Shown: piece by piece, positions 1 through 12,564 of the stretch
Layout: each line of letters opens with the position of its first letter
Position numbering within the stretch: the stretch's first letter is position 1
Source of the DNA: Omphiscola glabra
Lineage: Eukaryota; Mollusca; Gastropoda; Lymnaeidae
Reading direction: 5' to 3'
DNA length: 64,000 nucleotides
Assembly (NCBI GenBank): GCA_964017045.1
Contig: OZ024807.1
Location: forward strand, 10,104,393-10,168,392
Notes under the pieces: model-generated
The model's database searches: none
Seen by the model: the letters and a program-made list of their open reading frames with translations, nothing else
Told to the model about the DNA's origin: nothing
Translations under genes and position numbers: made by a program

Positions 1-3000
1 GAGCTATCTCCTCATTCAGATATTGACCCTGTTGGGCAGATGAAGCTTCAGCCTCGTATTTCTCCTCCAGTAATGGACGAAGCTCCAAAAAGGGAAAAAA
101 GAAGCCCGGCACAGGCCAGTGGGAACCTTAGGCCTAGTATTATGGCTGGTGGGCTCCCCAAACAAGGTTCATCCAAACAGAAAAGCATAGCTATCACCTA
201 CAATCCTGTGGTTTTAGAGGAGGTGCTGATGACGTCAACTAAACCAAAACGTCCACGGCTGAAACGAATATGGTGGGTGGAAACTTCAGAACCCCCTGGG
301 GAGGATAATGAAGACGATATCGGAGAGGATAAAGATGATGATGAAGAGAGTGGAGATGAGGAAGGAGGGGTGGCCCGCAGAACAAGACAAAGGGTGTCAT
401 CAGAACACAGGTCCACAGATAGGAGAAGGTCCCCCAAGTCCAGCTTTTCTTCACATCATCCTGATGAGTTATATCCACAAGAAGAGACAGAGCATTCTAA
501 AAATGCCAAAGGCGTGCTTAAAGAGTTTTCACCTCAAATAAAAGTGATGCCTCATGAAAATGAGCTAACTCCCCAAAAGATTGATGAGGATCTGCATAAG
601 CTTCAAGCAGGAGGACTTGGTGAAGATAAAGAGGCAGAATCATCCCCACAGTTAGATATTCAGCCTGCAACAGCAGTGAGGAAAACCAGATCCAGAACCA
701 AACTGGCATCGCCTCAATCGGCCAGTGAGAGTTCAAAAGCAGGTGAAAAATCTCCTAAATCTTCTGAACCTTCAAAATTAAGGAGGAGCAGGGGCCGTCC
801 AGCTCCAAATGAAACCATCAAAAGTGTTCCAATAAGTGATGACATCAAGCAAGACTTGGACAATGGTTCTATATTGGAAAGTTCTACGGTCAAGGAAGCT
901 GATACAGTCTCTGAAAACAAACCACAAGAGATCATTGAGCCAATAGAGTTTGATATTAAATCAGATGATAAAAACCACAAAACGAAGGAGGAATGTGAAG
1001 AAGACACTCCTCCTGTTGAAGACTCTCCTGCGGTTGAAGACACTCCTCCGGTTGAGCCAGGGGAGGGGGTTTCTAATAAACATGAGGTCACCGACCATGG
1101 AGATGAAGACGTTCAGGAGGGTCTCTGTCTTGATGATTCCCTAATGTCACGTTTGAGGAGAAGTCAAAGACCATCCAGCAAAACAGCCAAGCTGAGCGAG
1201 TACCTGGCTGAACTGAAGTCCTCCCAGAATCCACTTGAAACTTCACCTGTGCCAGAAAAACGTGCACGGGGGCGTGGCCGGCCAATGATCTATCCAGACA
1301 AAGAGAGGCCAAATGCCTCTGAAGTCAAGAGAGGAAGAGGACGTCCCCCTTTGCTAAACAAACAGCTCTCTTCTCAACAAAAGCCTGATCGTTCTCCACT
1401 TCTACGCCGACCAGGTCGACTCCAACCCACAGTTAGTCATCCACCATCCGGCACCGATTTTGGTGGTGGTAATATAGAGGCAGAAATACAGGAGAGCTCC
1501 TCTTCCTGTCCAAGAAATGAAAATGAGAATCATTTAGAGGAACCACCTGTAGAAAGTACATCTGATGATAGGCCCATTACAAATGAGATGGACAATAACA
1601 GTAACCAGGGGAGGCACACCTCAGGCAGCTCTGAAAATAGTTGTAGCACTCACCAAGAGGTCCAAAGTGCTGGGGAAAGCAGCATGGAAAATAGCTCTGG
1701 TCCTTCGGTTGATATTAGTAAGCCGAATGAACTAAATGGAGGCAAAATTTACCTTCAGACCCAAGACTACATTGACTTAACCAATGAGGGGGATGAGGAC
1801 AGCGAGACATTTCATCCCAGCCAGTCAAAGCTTTCTGGTGGTGAAAGAAAATCAGAATCCCAGAGTGAGTCCAGCTTAACAAACACAATGCCCGCCAATT
1901 CTGAAAACAATGGTGAAGGCTCAGGTGCCACATCATCAGCTGGAACCGGGGGTGGTGACATCACTGTCAAAGATGATGATGCTGGCGATGCTCCCCCACA
2001 GCTGCGCACCCTGAATGATGCCTTAAAAACAACAGGACAAAAGCTGAGGATCATCATCAGGTCCCCAAATGTGGTTGCGGCCCAGAAAATTGGAGAGCTC
2101 ATCAGGAAAACCGCGATGGGTGTTAACTCCAAGCAGTCTGAAATCATAGTGACCACCACCGACTCGAGCAAGGCAGAGCTGAAATCTGTAGAATATCACA
2201 GATCTGAGAGGGCTGAGAAACAAGAACAGGATGAAACAGATGGGATCAAACCTAAGACCCCCCAACCTAAAGCCAGCACCCAGGAAGCAGCATCTGATCG
2301 CCAGGAGAGTGCCGATGATGGCACACCCTTTGTTTCAAGGTCAGTCAGTCCAGATTCCATTTCGGCTGCTTACGACATCCAGAGTGATGATTTCAGCTCT
2401 GAAACATCCAATGATGTTGATGATTACCCACCGAGTTCATTAGACCCTGACAGCAGTGAGTACAATAGCAATATAAACAACATTCCTGTACCAAACACCA
2501 AGCAAACCATTGAAGATGACTATGATGACGATGACGATGTCGTCATTGTTAAAGCAGTAGGGCTACAACCACCTGAGCAGACTATGGCTATAAAACCTCC
2601 AGCAGTTACATCCGCATCAAACCAACCTTTCCCAATGATGGTTGGCTCATCATCGCCGTCATTCCCCAGGCCCATTTCTACTCTCTTGAAGTACATTCCC
2701 TCAACCACTGTGTCATCCCTTCGAGGTTTTCTCACGTCATCAGTTCAGTCCTCAAACATGAGGACAAACCAGTTTTCTCAGCAAATAAGTATGAGTCCAA
2801 CAGGACAAAGTGTGAGCCCCTTTGTCAGTATACAACAAAACCAGGTGTCTCCGTCAAGGAACCCAGCACAAGTCATGCTTTCTGAGGTTTCACCAGGTCA
2901 TTATATCATTCAACAGAACCCCAATCAAAGGACTGAGTTATTACAAGCTCAGGAACTTGCTCACTCAGGACTTTTGATACAAAGTGCCTCCAACCAATCG

Positions 3001-6000
3001 GGAATGATTTTACAAAATACCAACCAACCAGGACTCCTCTTCCAAAACAGTAGCCAGCCAGGCCTCTCTTTACAAGGTGGCAACCAATCAAATGTATTAT
3101 TTGGTCACAATAACCCATCAGGACTAGTTCTACAGCAAAGTAATGCTCCTCTTTTACAGGGAACAGGCCAAGGCGGCCTCTCTTTTATATCTCTGAATCC
3201 CAGCAACCCGCTGGCTCAAACAATTATATCACCTCTTCAACCTCTGCAGTCTCATGTAAGCCCTCCATCAATTCTTCAACCCAGCCTGGGTCTAGCTCCA
3301 CTGATGCAAGCAGCTACTCTGGCATCCAGTCAGCCCATGCTTTTAAGCCAGTCTTTCCTTGCTCAAACTGGCATGTTCCTGCCACAGCTGGCCACTCAGT
3401 CCATGGTGTCACGTCAGAGTGGCATGGACATTGGTGTTGGACAGGTCCAACAGAAAACACCTGCTCGTGGATCCTCTGTGGTCATAGACCCTCATGCTCA
3501 TATGTTATCTGCCACTTTGAACTCTTCCATCCTCAAAGCAAACCAGCTTGGTATCTCCACGCAGAATCAAGTGCAGATGCTTTCAGGCAGCAGATTTAGC
3601 GCCCCTTCAACCAACCAGATGACTCTGCCCTCCAGCACAAACATCCATGCTCCTCAGATGCATTGCAGCAGCACAGTGCCAGCAGTCAGTCACACTTATA
3701 CCCTACATTCACAGGGGACGGGGCTATCCTCTTCTAATGTATCCTATACAAAATCAACAGCTCTTCCTGTGGCTCCAAAACTGATATCCCCTTCCACTGT
3801 CCTAGCTAAGGTAGATGGAGCTCCCACTCAGGTCAACTACATGGGGTCATTTGATTTAAACTCATCCAGCTTGAAAACAACCATTCATGGCCAGCCGTTG
3901 AATAAGCACGCTTCTGAAAAAATAATGGACCTTGTCCAAAGAGCCCTGAACAACAAAGGGCAAGAACAGATTCCAGGAGTGGAAGTCAAGTCTGCTTTCA
4001 CGGATACTCCACAGGGCCCCAAAAAAGTTTTAAAAGTTTTCATCAATGAGGACATTTTACCTGGTCAAAGCCCGACAAGGTCAGGTCCTTTTGGCCAGTC
4101 ATTGCCAACACAAACTGCTGCACCTTCAACCTCATCATCAGTTGTGGCATCATTGCTTTCCACGATGCAGCTCAGCAGCGCTTCACAGGCAGGCCCAGAA
4201 TCCAGCTGGACAAAGATTTTACCTAGCTCATCACAGGTACCTGTCTGCCAACAGCAATGCCAAACCCAGACTCAGTCACAAGAAGGGGCAAGTTTGTGGT
4301 CAGGGACAAACACTGGCTACATTTCAGTACCCATTAGTCAAAATTTATCTGGCAGCCGACAGCATGGTAGCATAAAACCTCATTCATCTGCACCATTCAG
4401 AAGGGCTCTGAAACCTGCAATCTATTCCACAAGTTTGAAAAGAACATTTTCCCAACTGTCTGCACAGTCTACCCATGATGAGCCAGTAGCTAAAAGACCT
4501 ATTTTCGGTAAGACATTAAATAATGATGGCATTGTAACTGGTTCTTTCCAGCAAATTGTGGGTAGGAATCTCCTGGTGGAAACCCCAACCTCCAGCTCAG
4601 AAACATCAAATGTACTTAACAATGCACAGGAGAGTTCAGAGATGTCACAGTTTAAACCATCTCAATGTAGTACTGACGGAAGTACGGGGCAGTTACCTAC
4701 AGTCCAGCCCACAGAGGGGCAGCACCAGCCCCATCACATAGCCCAGCAGCAAATACATCTCCAGCAGTCACCCCACAAGAGGGCCAGTTTCCCTCTCATG
4801 TCCCCTGTTAAAAGACCTACAGCAGCTACTCATCCAGTTAATGCCATTAAAGAAAGAGCAAGGAAGCAGATTTTGAAGAAATCCTTGATGAAAAAAGAAG
4901 CGTTTTCTCCCAGCAGCGGACAAGGCTTCAAGCCACCTGAAGTAGTTCAGAGAAAAAAGTCTGTGGTTTCTAGGAGATTAAAAACAGGTATGTGAAGCTT
5001 TTTTAAAAATGTTATTGTTGCCTGTACTTATTTTAAAAGAAAAACATTGCACCTTCTCACTGAAGCCTTTTAACTCATCTTTTCCACTCTCTGAGTACAT
5101 TAAATTTAAATTGGAACAGTGTGCACTGATTGGAAGTTATCAGTACCTTTTTTTTTTTTTTTTTTTTAAATGAGATTCTGATACAAATAATCTTTCTGTG
5201 GTCAATATAGATTAGCCTCTACATAAATGGCATTGGTTTTCCCATTCCTTAAATCATCTCATTGGTTTCTTGGTGTAAATAAGTTCTGAAGGGCTGGTCT
5301 AGCAGCTACCATATAAAGAAAAGAATTTGAATAATTTTTAATGTGCATTATCAACATTAAACAGTGCATTATCAACATTAAACAGTGCATTATCAACATT
5401 AAACAGTGCATTATCAACATTAAACAGTGCATTATCAACATTAAACAGTGCATTATCAACATTACACAGTGCATTATCAACATTACACAGTGCATTATAG
5501 ACATTGAAATGTGCAGTATGAATGTTAAACTGTGCTTTATAAAATTGTGAATTTTTATGTCCTAGATGTTACATAAACTTTGTGGACTTTGTGTCAGTTG
5601 GATGTGATTCCTCAGCCTCATTTTCATTTTTAAAAATGCATTAGTGTTTTGTGAATTTTATTTAATCATTATTCCCAAGTTCTGGATTAGATGTCTCTAT
5701 GGGTTTGCACTTGTGATTTGGTTATGAAACACTGACAAGAATTATTACTGATATAATAGGTTCTTGAGGTCTGGGGGTTAATTTTGAACTATGACTGTTC
5801 TTTCCCCCCAAAAAACAGTCAGCCATCATCCTCTGATTCACCACAAAAAAGGGAATGTCACGCTGCCACAGCCGACGCTGGAAGAAGAAGTTGTGGCCAC
5901 TCCATTGGACTTGGGTAAAGATCATCCTCATGGACCTGGTGGAAAAGCTGCCAAGGAGAAAAATGTGAGCAGATTGAAGTTTGAGATCAGCAGTGACGAT

Positions 6001-9000
6001 GGATTTTCTTGTCAAGGAGATACAGTTGAAGGTGAGCAGAGTAGCATTCTTTCAGTTGTCTCTGGAAGAACTGCTTTACTGGACAAGCCCATTTGACTAC
6101 AGTTCTGACATTTGCTGGGACCTTGCTCTGTTGAATAGCATCTCACAAATGAAATGGATTTTAATTAAGATATAATTTATTATATTCAACCATCTTTTGA
6201 TTTTTGCTGAACTTAATAATTATGTATCTAGTGTAAATTTGCTACAAGTGCCTGGAACTGAAACTTTTTTTTTTCTTCAGATGCTTGGAACCAGGTCTTA
6301 GAAAAAGTACAGGATGTGAGAGCTGCATCGAGGATGAAACAGCTTTCCTATGCAGGGATATCTGGCCGCAACATGTTTGGTGTTGATCACGATGCAGTTG
6401 TTTACCTTATTGAACAACTGTATGGGGCTGTGCACTGTCACAGAAACTACAAGTTCAAGTTCCATAAATATGATTTGGATCAAGCAGATGCTGTAAGTTG
6501 CTGTATCTGATCTGCCAAAACTGTTGACCAATATTTTCTATAAAAAAAAAAAAAAACCAAAAAACATGTACTGTGTACTATAAAAAAAACTTGTATTAAA
6601 GATTGCAGCCATCTGTCAAAGTTACAAAAAAATCTGTCTTATCAAGGGGATTGAAAACTGATATTTTATTCAACTAATATTATTTGATGAGGTAAACAAA
6701 ACATATATAAAACGCAGACAAATTTTGCAGCTAGTTAGTTGTATGATTCTAGTAAAGGCTGCAAAATAGGTATAACGACTAATACCAGATGACAATTTTT
6801 GCTGTCTAAAAACCCACAAAAAAAAAGGCTCAAAATATAAATGGAATAAAGTTCTTAAAAACTTTAAGCGTGTTGAAAGTTTTCAGATTATTTGAACTCA
6901 GACATCAGGGTTAGAGAGAAGTCTGTAATTTTACTAATTTTTTTTTAATTTAGTTTTTTTTTATTATTTTAAAAGGGATGAGTTTAAAATTGAACAAATG
7001 TGTTGTTCTGAATAAGAAAAAATAAGGATCAGATGAGGTAACAAAATTTTCAGAGAATTTAATGCAACAAAAGAAGTTTTCTTTGCATTCTCTTGCGGCG
7101 ATTTTTTTATTAACCACAGTGTCTCTTTATATGTATCTTGAAAACATAAAATATGCATTGAATTATTTGTTTTTGAGGCAACAGTTTCATTAATTATATG
7201 CAATTTAAATATACTAAAGAATTTAATATTCCTACCATTTCCTCATACTTTAAAAATATATTTCTCAAGCATTAAGACTAGAAATAATTGGTCATCTTTA
7301 CAGGAGGTAACACTGAATCCAAGTGGTGCTGCTCGATCGGAAACTTTTGGTAGTCGAAAGCCATTTGACATGTTTAACTTCCTCAAGTCTATGTACAGGA
7401 CTAAGCCTGGAGATGATGAGAGAGAAAAGGAAGAAGAAATGGCACTCAAATCATCGAGGTGAGCTATCTGCACTTCAAATATTAAACATATAATTTCTTT
7501 GGAGCTAAATGCTAAAGATCAGCACCTAAATTTAATAACTGAAAGAACCACAGTGAATTCATTAAAACATAAAAAATATATTTTGTTTTACCGTTCTTTG
7601 AACTTGTTATGTTATTAAAAATACTCAAAAACAAAACTATATACAAAACTGTAATCAGGCTAGTTGTAACATACTCAAGTAAAAATTGGACCATATAAAA
7701 AATGTCAGAAAAATTCTCCGGATAATATATGGACCATCAAAGGGTGAATATGGATGGAGAATACGAACCAATCAGGAATTGTCTAGTCTATATCAGGATC
7801 CTACGCTAGTAGCAGAAATAAAAAGAGGCAGGACACTTAAAAAGAATGACAAATGCCAGAGGAGTGAAGAGGATGCACCACCAAAACCCCAGATGAAAAC
7901 TGCTTGATGAATGGATGATGTGGAAAAAGATCTACAGCAGCTGGAAATACAAGCATAGGAAAGAAAAGCATCAGGTCTAAGCGGAAGGAAGTGGTGAGGC
8001 AGGCCAAAGCCCTACATGGGCTGTAGTACCATAGGGATGGGATGTACTTTTAACTTATAAAGTAGATTTTTTATTTGTGTAGATGGTTGCTACCTTAATA
8101 GTCATTTTCAGCTCATTGTGAAACATTGAACTCTTCCATTCGTAATCTTAGACGAGCCACAAGTTTGAGCCTACCTATGGCCATGAGGTTCCGCAAACTG
8201 AAAACTTTTGCCAAAGAAGCTGTGGATGTCTACAGATCTAAGATTCATGGTAGGGGTCTCTTCTGCAAGAGAAATATCGATGCTGGTGAGATGGTCATTG
8301 AGTATGCAGGGGAGGTCATCAGAGCCTCTCTCACAGACAAGAGGGAGAAATACTATGAGAGCAGAGTAAGTCTTCAAAAAAAAAAAAAAAAATTAAGGTT
8401 CATTGTCGACTTTTCAACTCTATCCTATCCTTTGCATATCCTAGTCTACCTTTTCAACTCTATCCTGTCCTATGCATATCCTTGTCTACCTCTCTATGCC
8501 AGGTGTTGTTGGTTCTTCCCAGTCCTCTTGATCCCTGAAGCTTTCATTTAAGTGCTTGCCTAGATATACTTGGCCTATATCTTTTAAGAGTATGGCTTCC
8601 TTTTAGAAGTTTATGTTATATATGGTCAATATATGTTGTGATCCATTATGTAGACATGCTATGTTTGTGGTCTTTAGGGCATTGGCTGCTACATGTTCCG
8701 TATCGATGATGATGAAGTTGTGGACGCTACAATGCATGGCAGTGCAGCCAGATTCATCAATCATTCTTGTGAAGTAGGTGTCAGATAAAATTTTTAAAAA
8801 TTGTTCCATTATGATGATGCAATGATATTGTCAGCTTTTGATTCCTTCCTTAAATTCACTTTTGCTAAATTATTACAAAATAAAAATAAAAAAAGTTTTA
8901 TTTTTTTTTAGAATTTCATTTATTTTGACCTTTTAGAGATTACTTAGTTTTTAACTGAAACAAAACAACCTCAACCAATTTCTAAAACTCCTCAGCCAAA

Positions 9001-9417
9001 CTGTTTCTCCAAAGTCATTCTGGTGGATGGCAAGAAACACATTGTTATATTTGCCATGAGGCCGTAAGTATTCATTCTTCCTTTACTGCTCATTTTATTT
9101 GATAAGTTTTTTTTTTGTATTTTAAAATGATGGAGAAATTACCTTGATCAACCTTGTGAAGAACCAATTCAGTCATCACGTATAAAGCTAGTGCAATAGT
9201 GGGATGCATGGAGGCCTTTTATTAATTATCACCTACTCTTTTTACAGCATAATTCAGTTTTAGATACTAATAAAATCTTAATTTTATCATTTCATTGTTT
9301 ATTGATTTCAGGATCAAACGTGGTGAAGAACTGACATATGATTACAAGTTCCCCATTGAAGAAGTCAAAATACCCTGCTCTTGTGGGTCAAAGCGGTGTA
9401 GAAAGTATCTCAACTGA
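1..9417 (+). CDS. KMT2A: KMT2A/B-type (MLL/trithorax) histone H3K4 methyltransferase, C-terminal part
   Basis: Writes methyl marks on histone H3 lysine 4 in the nucleus within a WDR5/RbBP5/ASH2L complex (family knowledge). The 5' end lies outside the window; frame is open from base 1. Exons with GT-AG borders and matching phases: <1-4987, 5819-6031, 6281-6492, 7304-7458, 8152-8365, 8678-8773, 8996-9063, 9312-9417 (2,016 codons plus stop). The first exon encodes a long disordered Ser/Gln-rich region, as in the large exon between FYRN and FYRC of vertebrate MLL. Exons 2-3 carry FYRC ([25 protein letters not shown]). Exon 4 has a WIN-like motif, GAARSE. Exons 5-8 give [43 protein letters not shown], then post-[16 protein letters not shown] and stop. 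SET residues look intact. PHD, bromodomain, CXXC and FYRN must lie upstream. KMT2A versus KMT2B cannot be decided; invertebrates usually have one ortholog. Confidence 0.96.
778..1356 (+). other. Three AT-hook-like motifs inside the KMT2 giant exon
   Basis: The reading frame encodes [10 protein letters not shown] (778-807), [10 protein letters not shown] (about 1261-1290) and [10 protein letters not shown] (about 1327-1356). Each has the GRP core flanked by basic residues that defines AT-hooks, which bind the minor groove of AT-rich DNA. A weaker RRPGRL follows near 1405. In vertebrate MLL the AT-hooks lie in the N terminus, so these are additional or relocated. Confidence 0.65.
4988..5818 (+). 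other. KMT2 intron with 21-bp tandem array
   Basis: Donor GTATGT at 4988 and acceptor AAACAG at 5813-5818. The intron holds a T-tract (about 5149-5167) and the minisatellite annotated at 5343-5545; nothing else is recognisable. Confidence 0.85.
5343..5545. repeat. 21-bp tandem repeat
   Basis: About nine copies of GTGCATTATCAACATTAAACA. The first six are nearly identical and the last three decay, with the unit still visible to about 5545. The period is a multiple of three, so both strands read open; these frames are artefacts within a KMT2 intron. Confidence 0.95.
7684..8046 (+). mobile_element. Non-LTR retrotransposon 3' fragment in a KMT2 intron
   Basis: A decayed frame reads [20 protein letters not shown], then SLYQDP, and after a stop and frameshift [11 protein letters not shown] and QAKALHGL followed by a stop. 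This is the usual order at the C-terminal end of a widespread family of non-LTR ORF2 proteins downstream of the reverse transcriptase. It is broken by internal stops and frameshifts and is on the same strand as KMT2. The last ~30 bases match the unit of the 56-bp array at 53.95-54.73 kb. Confidence 0.75.
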
Positions 9418-11140
9418 TTTATTAATCACTTGAAGTAATAGCTGTGCCATCTTTTTCTAAATATGTCCCTATTCTCCAAAACAATATTCTGAGGGCAAAA
9501 ATAGATGAACGTTTTTTGGAAAACTAATGAATCTCATGTGTCAGAAAGCAACCAATTGGGATTCTTTAGCCAGCATAACAATGGTAACCGGATATTGTTT
9601 ATTTCACGATTGATCGATGCAAGTAAAAAAAAAAATCGTGTGTGAAAAAAAATAACAACCTAAAAAAACACTTACTGGAACAAGATGGCTACTCTGTGTA
9701 GGTTGAAGAAATTAATTTATCAATGGAATTGAAACTGTTATTCACAAAAGCAAATATTTTAGCAAAACCTTAATTGTTTAGTTTGTGTGAAAATAATGCC
9801 CAGGTACCCCCCTCCCTTGTGTATTATCTTATGTCATTAAATTGACAGCTTGCCACATGTAAAAGACCTGCGAGACTGCGACAGTGCCGCTGCACTAACA
9901 ATAAACAGGGGTATATGCAGGGCAGGGGAGCATATTTATCCAATCAACCATCGCCTTCACCATTCCCTACTGAATGGTTAAACCTTTCCAAATCCTTTTG
10001 TGACATTAACTTGTATATTTTCTGTTATGAAGTTTTCTTTTGCTTGTTTTTTTTTTTTTTTTTTGGGGTGTAAATATGACTCATAGCATTGGAAAGCAGT
10101 GAATCTGATAATTGGTTTTAAAATTTAGTAATGTAACTATGCATTTTCTGTGGGGGGGGGGGGGGGGGTTTAGCAAATTGAGCAACAAATGTACTTTCAA
10201 CTATGATGTAATTTTTAAAGTTTCTTGTTAAAGTCTACCTTTGAACACAATGTAATTATATAAATTTATGTACATAACAGTATCATGTGTAAGGTTGATT
10301 TATTAATTTCTATTGGTATGGTCGCTATAATTTGCTAAAATTACAATAAATGGTTGTAAGGAAGTCAAATGTCAGCTTAGTCTCCAAGTCATTAGGTTTA
10401 GTCAAATTTTTAACAAGTCTCAGAACCACTGTATAAAAGAAAATTCCCAAAATTGACATTAACTGTGCTTATGTTTGCAAAGTGTATGAAACAAAATTAT
10501 CACAATATACCATCCTGTGTTCTGATACGTAACAAACAGAAAACCAACTCGATTTTTTTTTAAATGTAAAGTATTTTTTAAATCTTTTTTATATGATTGT
10601 TTATTATAATTTCATACCATGGGGTTCCAATGCTATTTGTTTTACAAGTATTAAAAAGCCTGTGAAGTTTTACACAGAGATTTCCATTTTTGTGGAAATC
10701 TTACGTTGTTTTTTTGTTTATTGGGATAACAATATATAAGTTGGCATTATTGGACACATTAGCTTTTTTCTGCACTTTCTGAATCGGTTTGTATAGATAA
10801 AAAAAAAATCACCTTTGCTCACCTGCATTTATAAAGAGTTGTTAATATTCAAATATGTAAATTGTTTGTAAATATTTGTATGTGTGTATGGTGGGAATTA
10901 TGGCATTCAAATGTAAATATATAAATGAGAAGATTTTAAAAACATTGTAAAGAAAGCAAGGTGTGTTCAAATTTTGAACCGATTTGTAAATTGATGAAAC
11001 AGTGTCCATGCAAGGACTTAACTGATTTTTGTTTGTGTATTAATGAAGAAAATGCTAGTGATTTTTCATAAATTAATTATTGGTGAAAAAAAATACACTT
11101 GATTAAATGAAAAGCAGATGAATAAAAAATATTACAAATT
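9418..11140 (+). other. KMT2 3' untranslated region and flank
   Basis: AT-rich sequence without coding potential. It includes a T-tract (about 10048-10063), a G-tract (10153-10168) and AATAAA signals at 10345-10350 and 11121-11126. Either could be the polyadenylation signal; which one is used cannot be decided from sequence. Confidence 0.5.
11121..11126 (+). terminator. Candidate distal KMT2 polyadenylation signal
   Basis: AATAAA on the plus strand about 1.7 kb past the KMT2 stop. It is the last strong signal before the tail of the convergent minus-strand gene. A second candidate is at 10345-10350. Confidence 0.4.
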
Positions 11141-12369
11141 TGTTCTCTCCTGGCTTATTTAAATTATTTTAATTTTATATGTATATTATTATATCAAGAC
11201 CATGTTGTGAAAAATTTTAAAAATTTCTACTTTTCAAAGTTTTATTCATCAGGAACACAAAATCTAACTTGAGTATATAAAAACAAATTTAAAAAAACAT
11301 TCTGATTTACAGAAGTGATAAAATTATATTTATAGATACCAAAATAACAAGAAATGTATCTTTAGTTCAGTCCATGATTTTTATGACAAAAATACAACAA
11401 TGCATGTAAATTAATACATCTAATGATTTAGGAGTCATGTAACATGCACATGACTGAATATTTTGTGCACAAAAGGTGGGAAGGAATATTGACAAAATTG
11501 TATATACAATGCAAAAATGTGTGAGTCACCAATCATCTTAGCAGTGTTACTAGATTCCTCCAATGACTTTCAGAGTTTTTAACATTTCAATTCATAGTTA
11601 ATATCAAGTAAATTGAGGCTATATATATATACATATCTCAGACCTTAGGAGTATTCTGCCAGCAGAATTCTTTTTTTTTTTTTTTTAAAAAGGTCAGGAG
11701 ATTAATTAAATAAATGCAGGAATGTGAAGTATACAAATCTTTAAGTAAGCATTCCTTTTGCCAATTCACCATTAGGAAAAGGAAAAAATAGTGGCCAATG
11801 TAAATTCATGCTTAGAAAAATATAGTTTGATAAGTACACACATACAGTTTTTAAAAAAAGTATTTAAGTAAAACAAGTTTCAAACATGAGTTCCAAATTC
11901 CCATGTGTACACTAGGTAACTTAGCAATGATGTGCACCAGGACTGTATCAATAGTATAAATTACTGTGAAAATGTAAGTGTGGTTTTAATTTGATGTAGT
12001 GCTGAACTTTTAAATGCATAGAAAAGGGTAATTTTAAAAAAAAAAAAAAGGTTTTAGGAAGATGAGAGGGAGACTAATGATTTTTGATAGAAAATGATAA
12101 AGCTGTTGACTTAAATTTTAAAGTAAAATACATATCCTTGTGGTTCTCAACTGCGTGATATCCACTATATATATCTCTCTTTATCTGTGCCTTAGAAATT
12201 TGAGCCAACTCAGAGATAATGATGATTCAATAACTTAGAGATTACAATTTAATTTCAATAAAAAAGACCCCCCCATCAAAAAAAAACAAAACGTGTTCCA
12301 GTGTTTTAGAGCACACAAGTGTATCTGACTTGTACTTGTATTGACAAAATAAAAACTATCAGTTCAGAG

Positions 12370-12375
12370 TTTATT
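12370..12375 (-). terminator. Candidate polyadenylation signal of the SPFH-like gene
   Basis: AATAAA on the minus strand about 190 bases after the stop codon at 12565-12567. The position fits a short 3' UTR. Together with the KMT2 signals it gives a convergent tail-to-tail arrangement. Confidence 0.45.
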
Positions 12376-12564
12376 TTGGTTTTTGAAACACCTCCAGATT
12401 ATTATTCAGTGCCCCCATCTTTTCTAAGACTATACACATATCTTCTAGTGCATTGGTCTTTCCCTTTTCTTTGCCTGAAAGTTAAAGGTTTTTCCTACGT
12501 TTCTGTTATTCATCGTCATTCCGTTTGTTCAGAATCACTGAGCTGCCCCGTCTTAGTTTGCAGC

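Noticed and set aside
7686..7907. Extra KMT2 exon
   Set aside because: The frame matches the non-LTR ORF2 C terminus and would break the conserved FYRC-SET linker.
8112..8151. Upstream acceptor for the first SET exon of KMT2 (after TTTTCAG)
   Set aside because: It gives a stop codon when joined in phase to 7458. The acceptor at 8150-8151 restores the conserved LKSSRRATS run.
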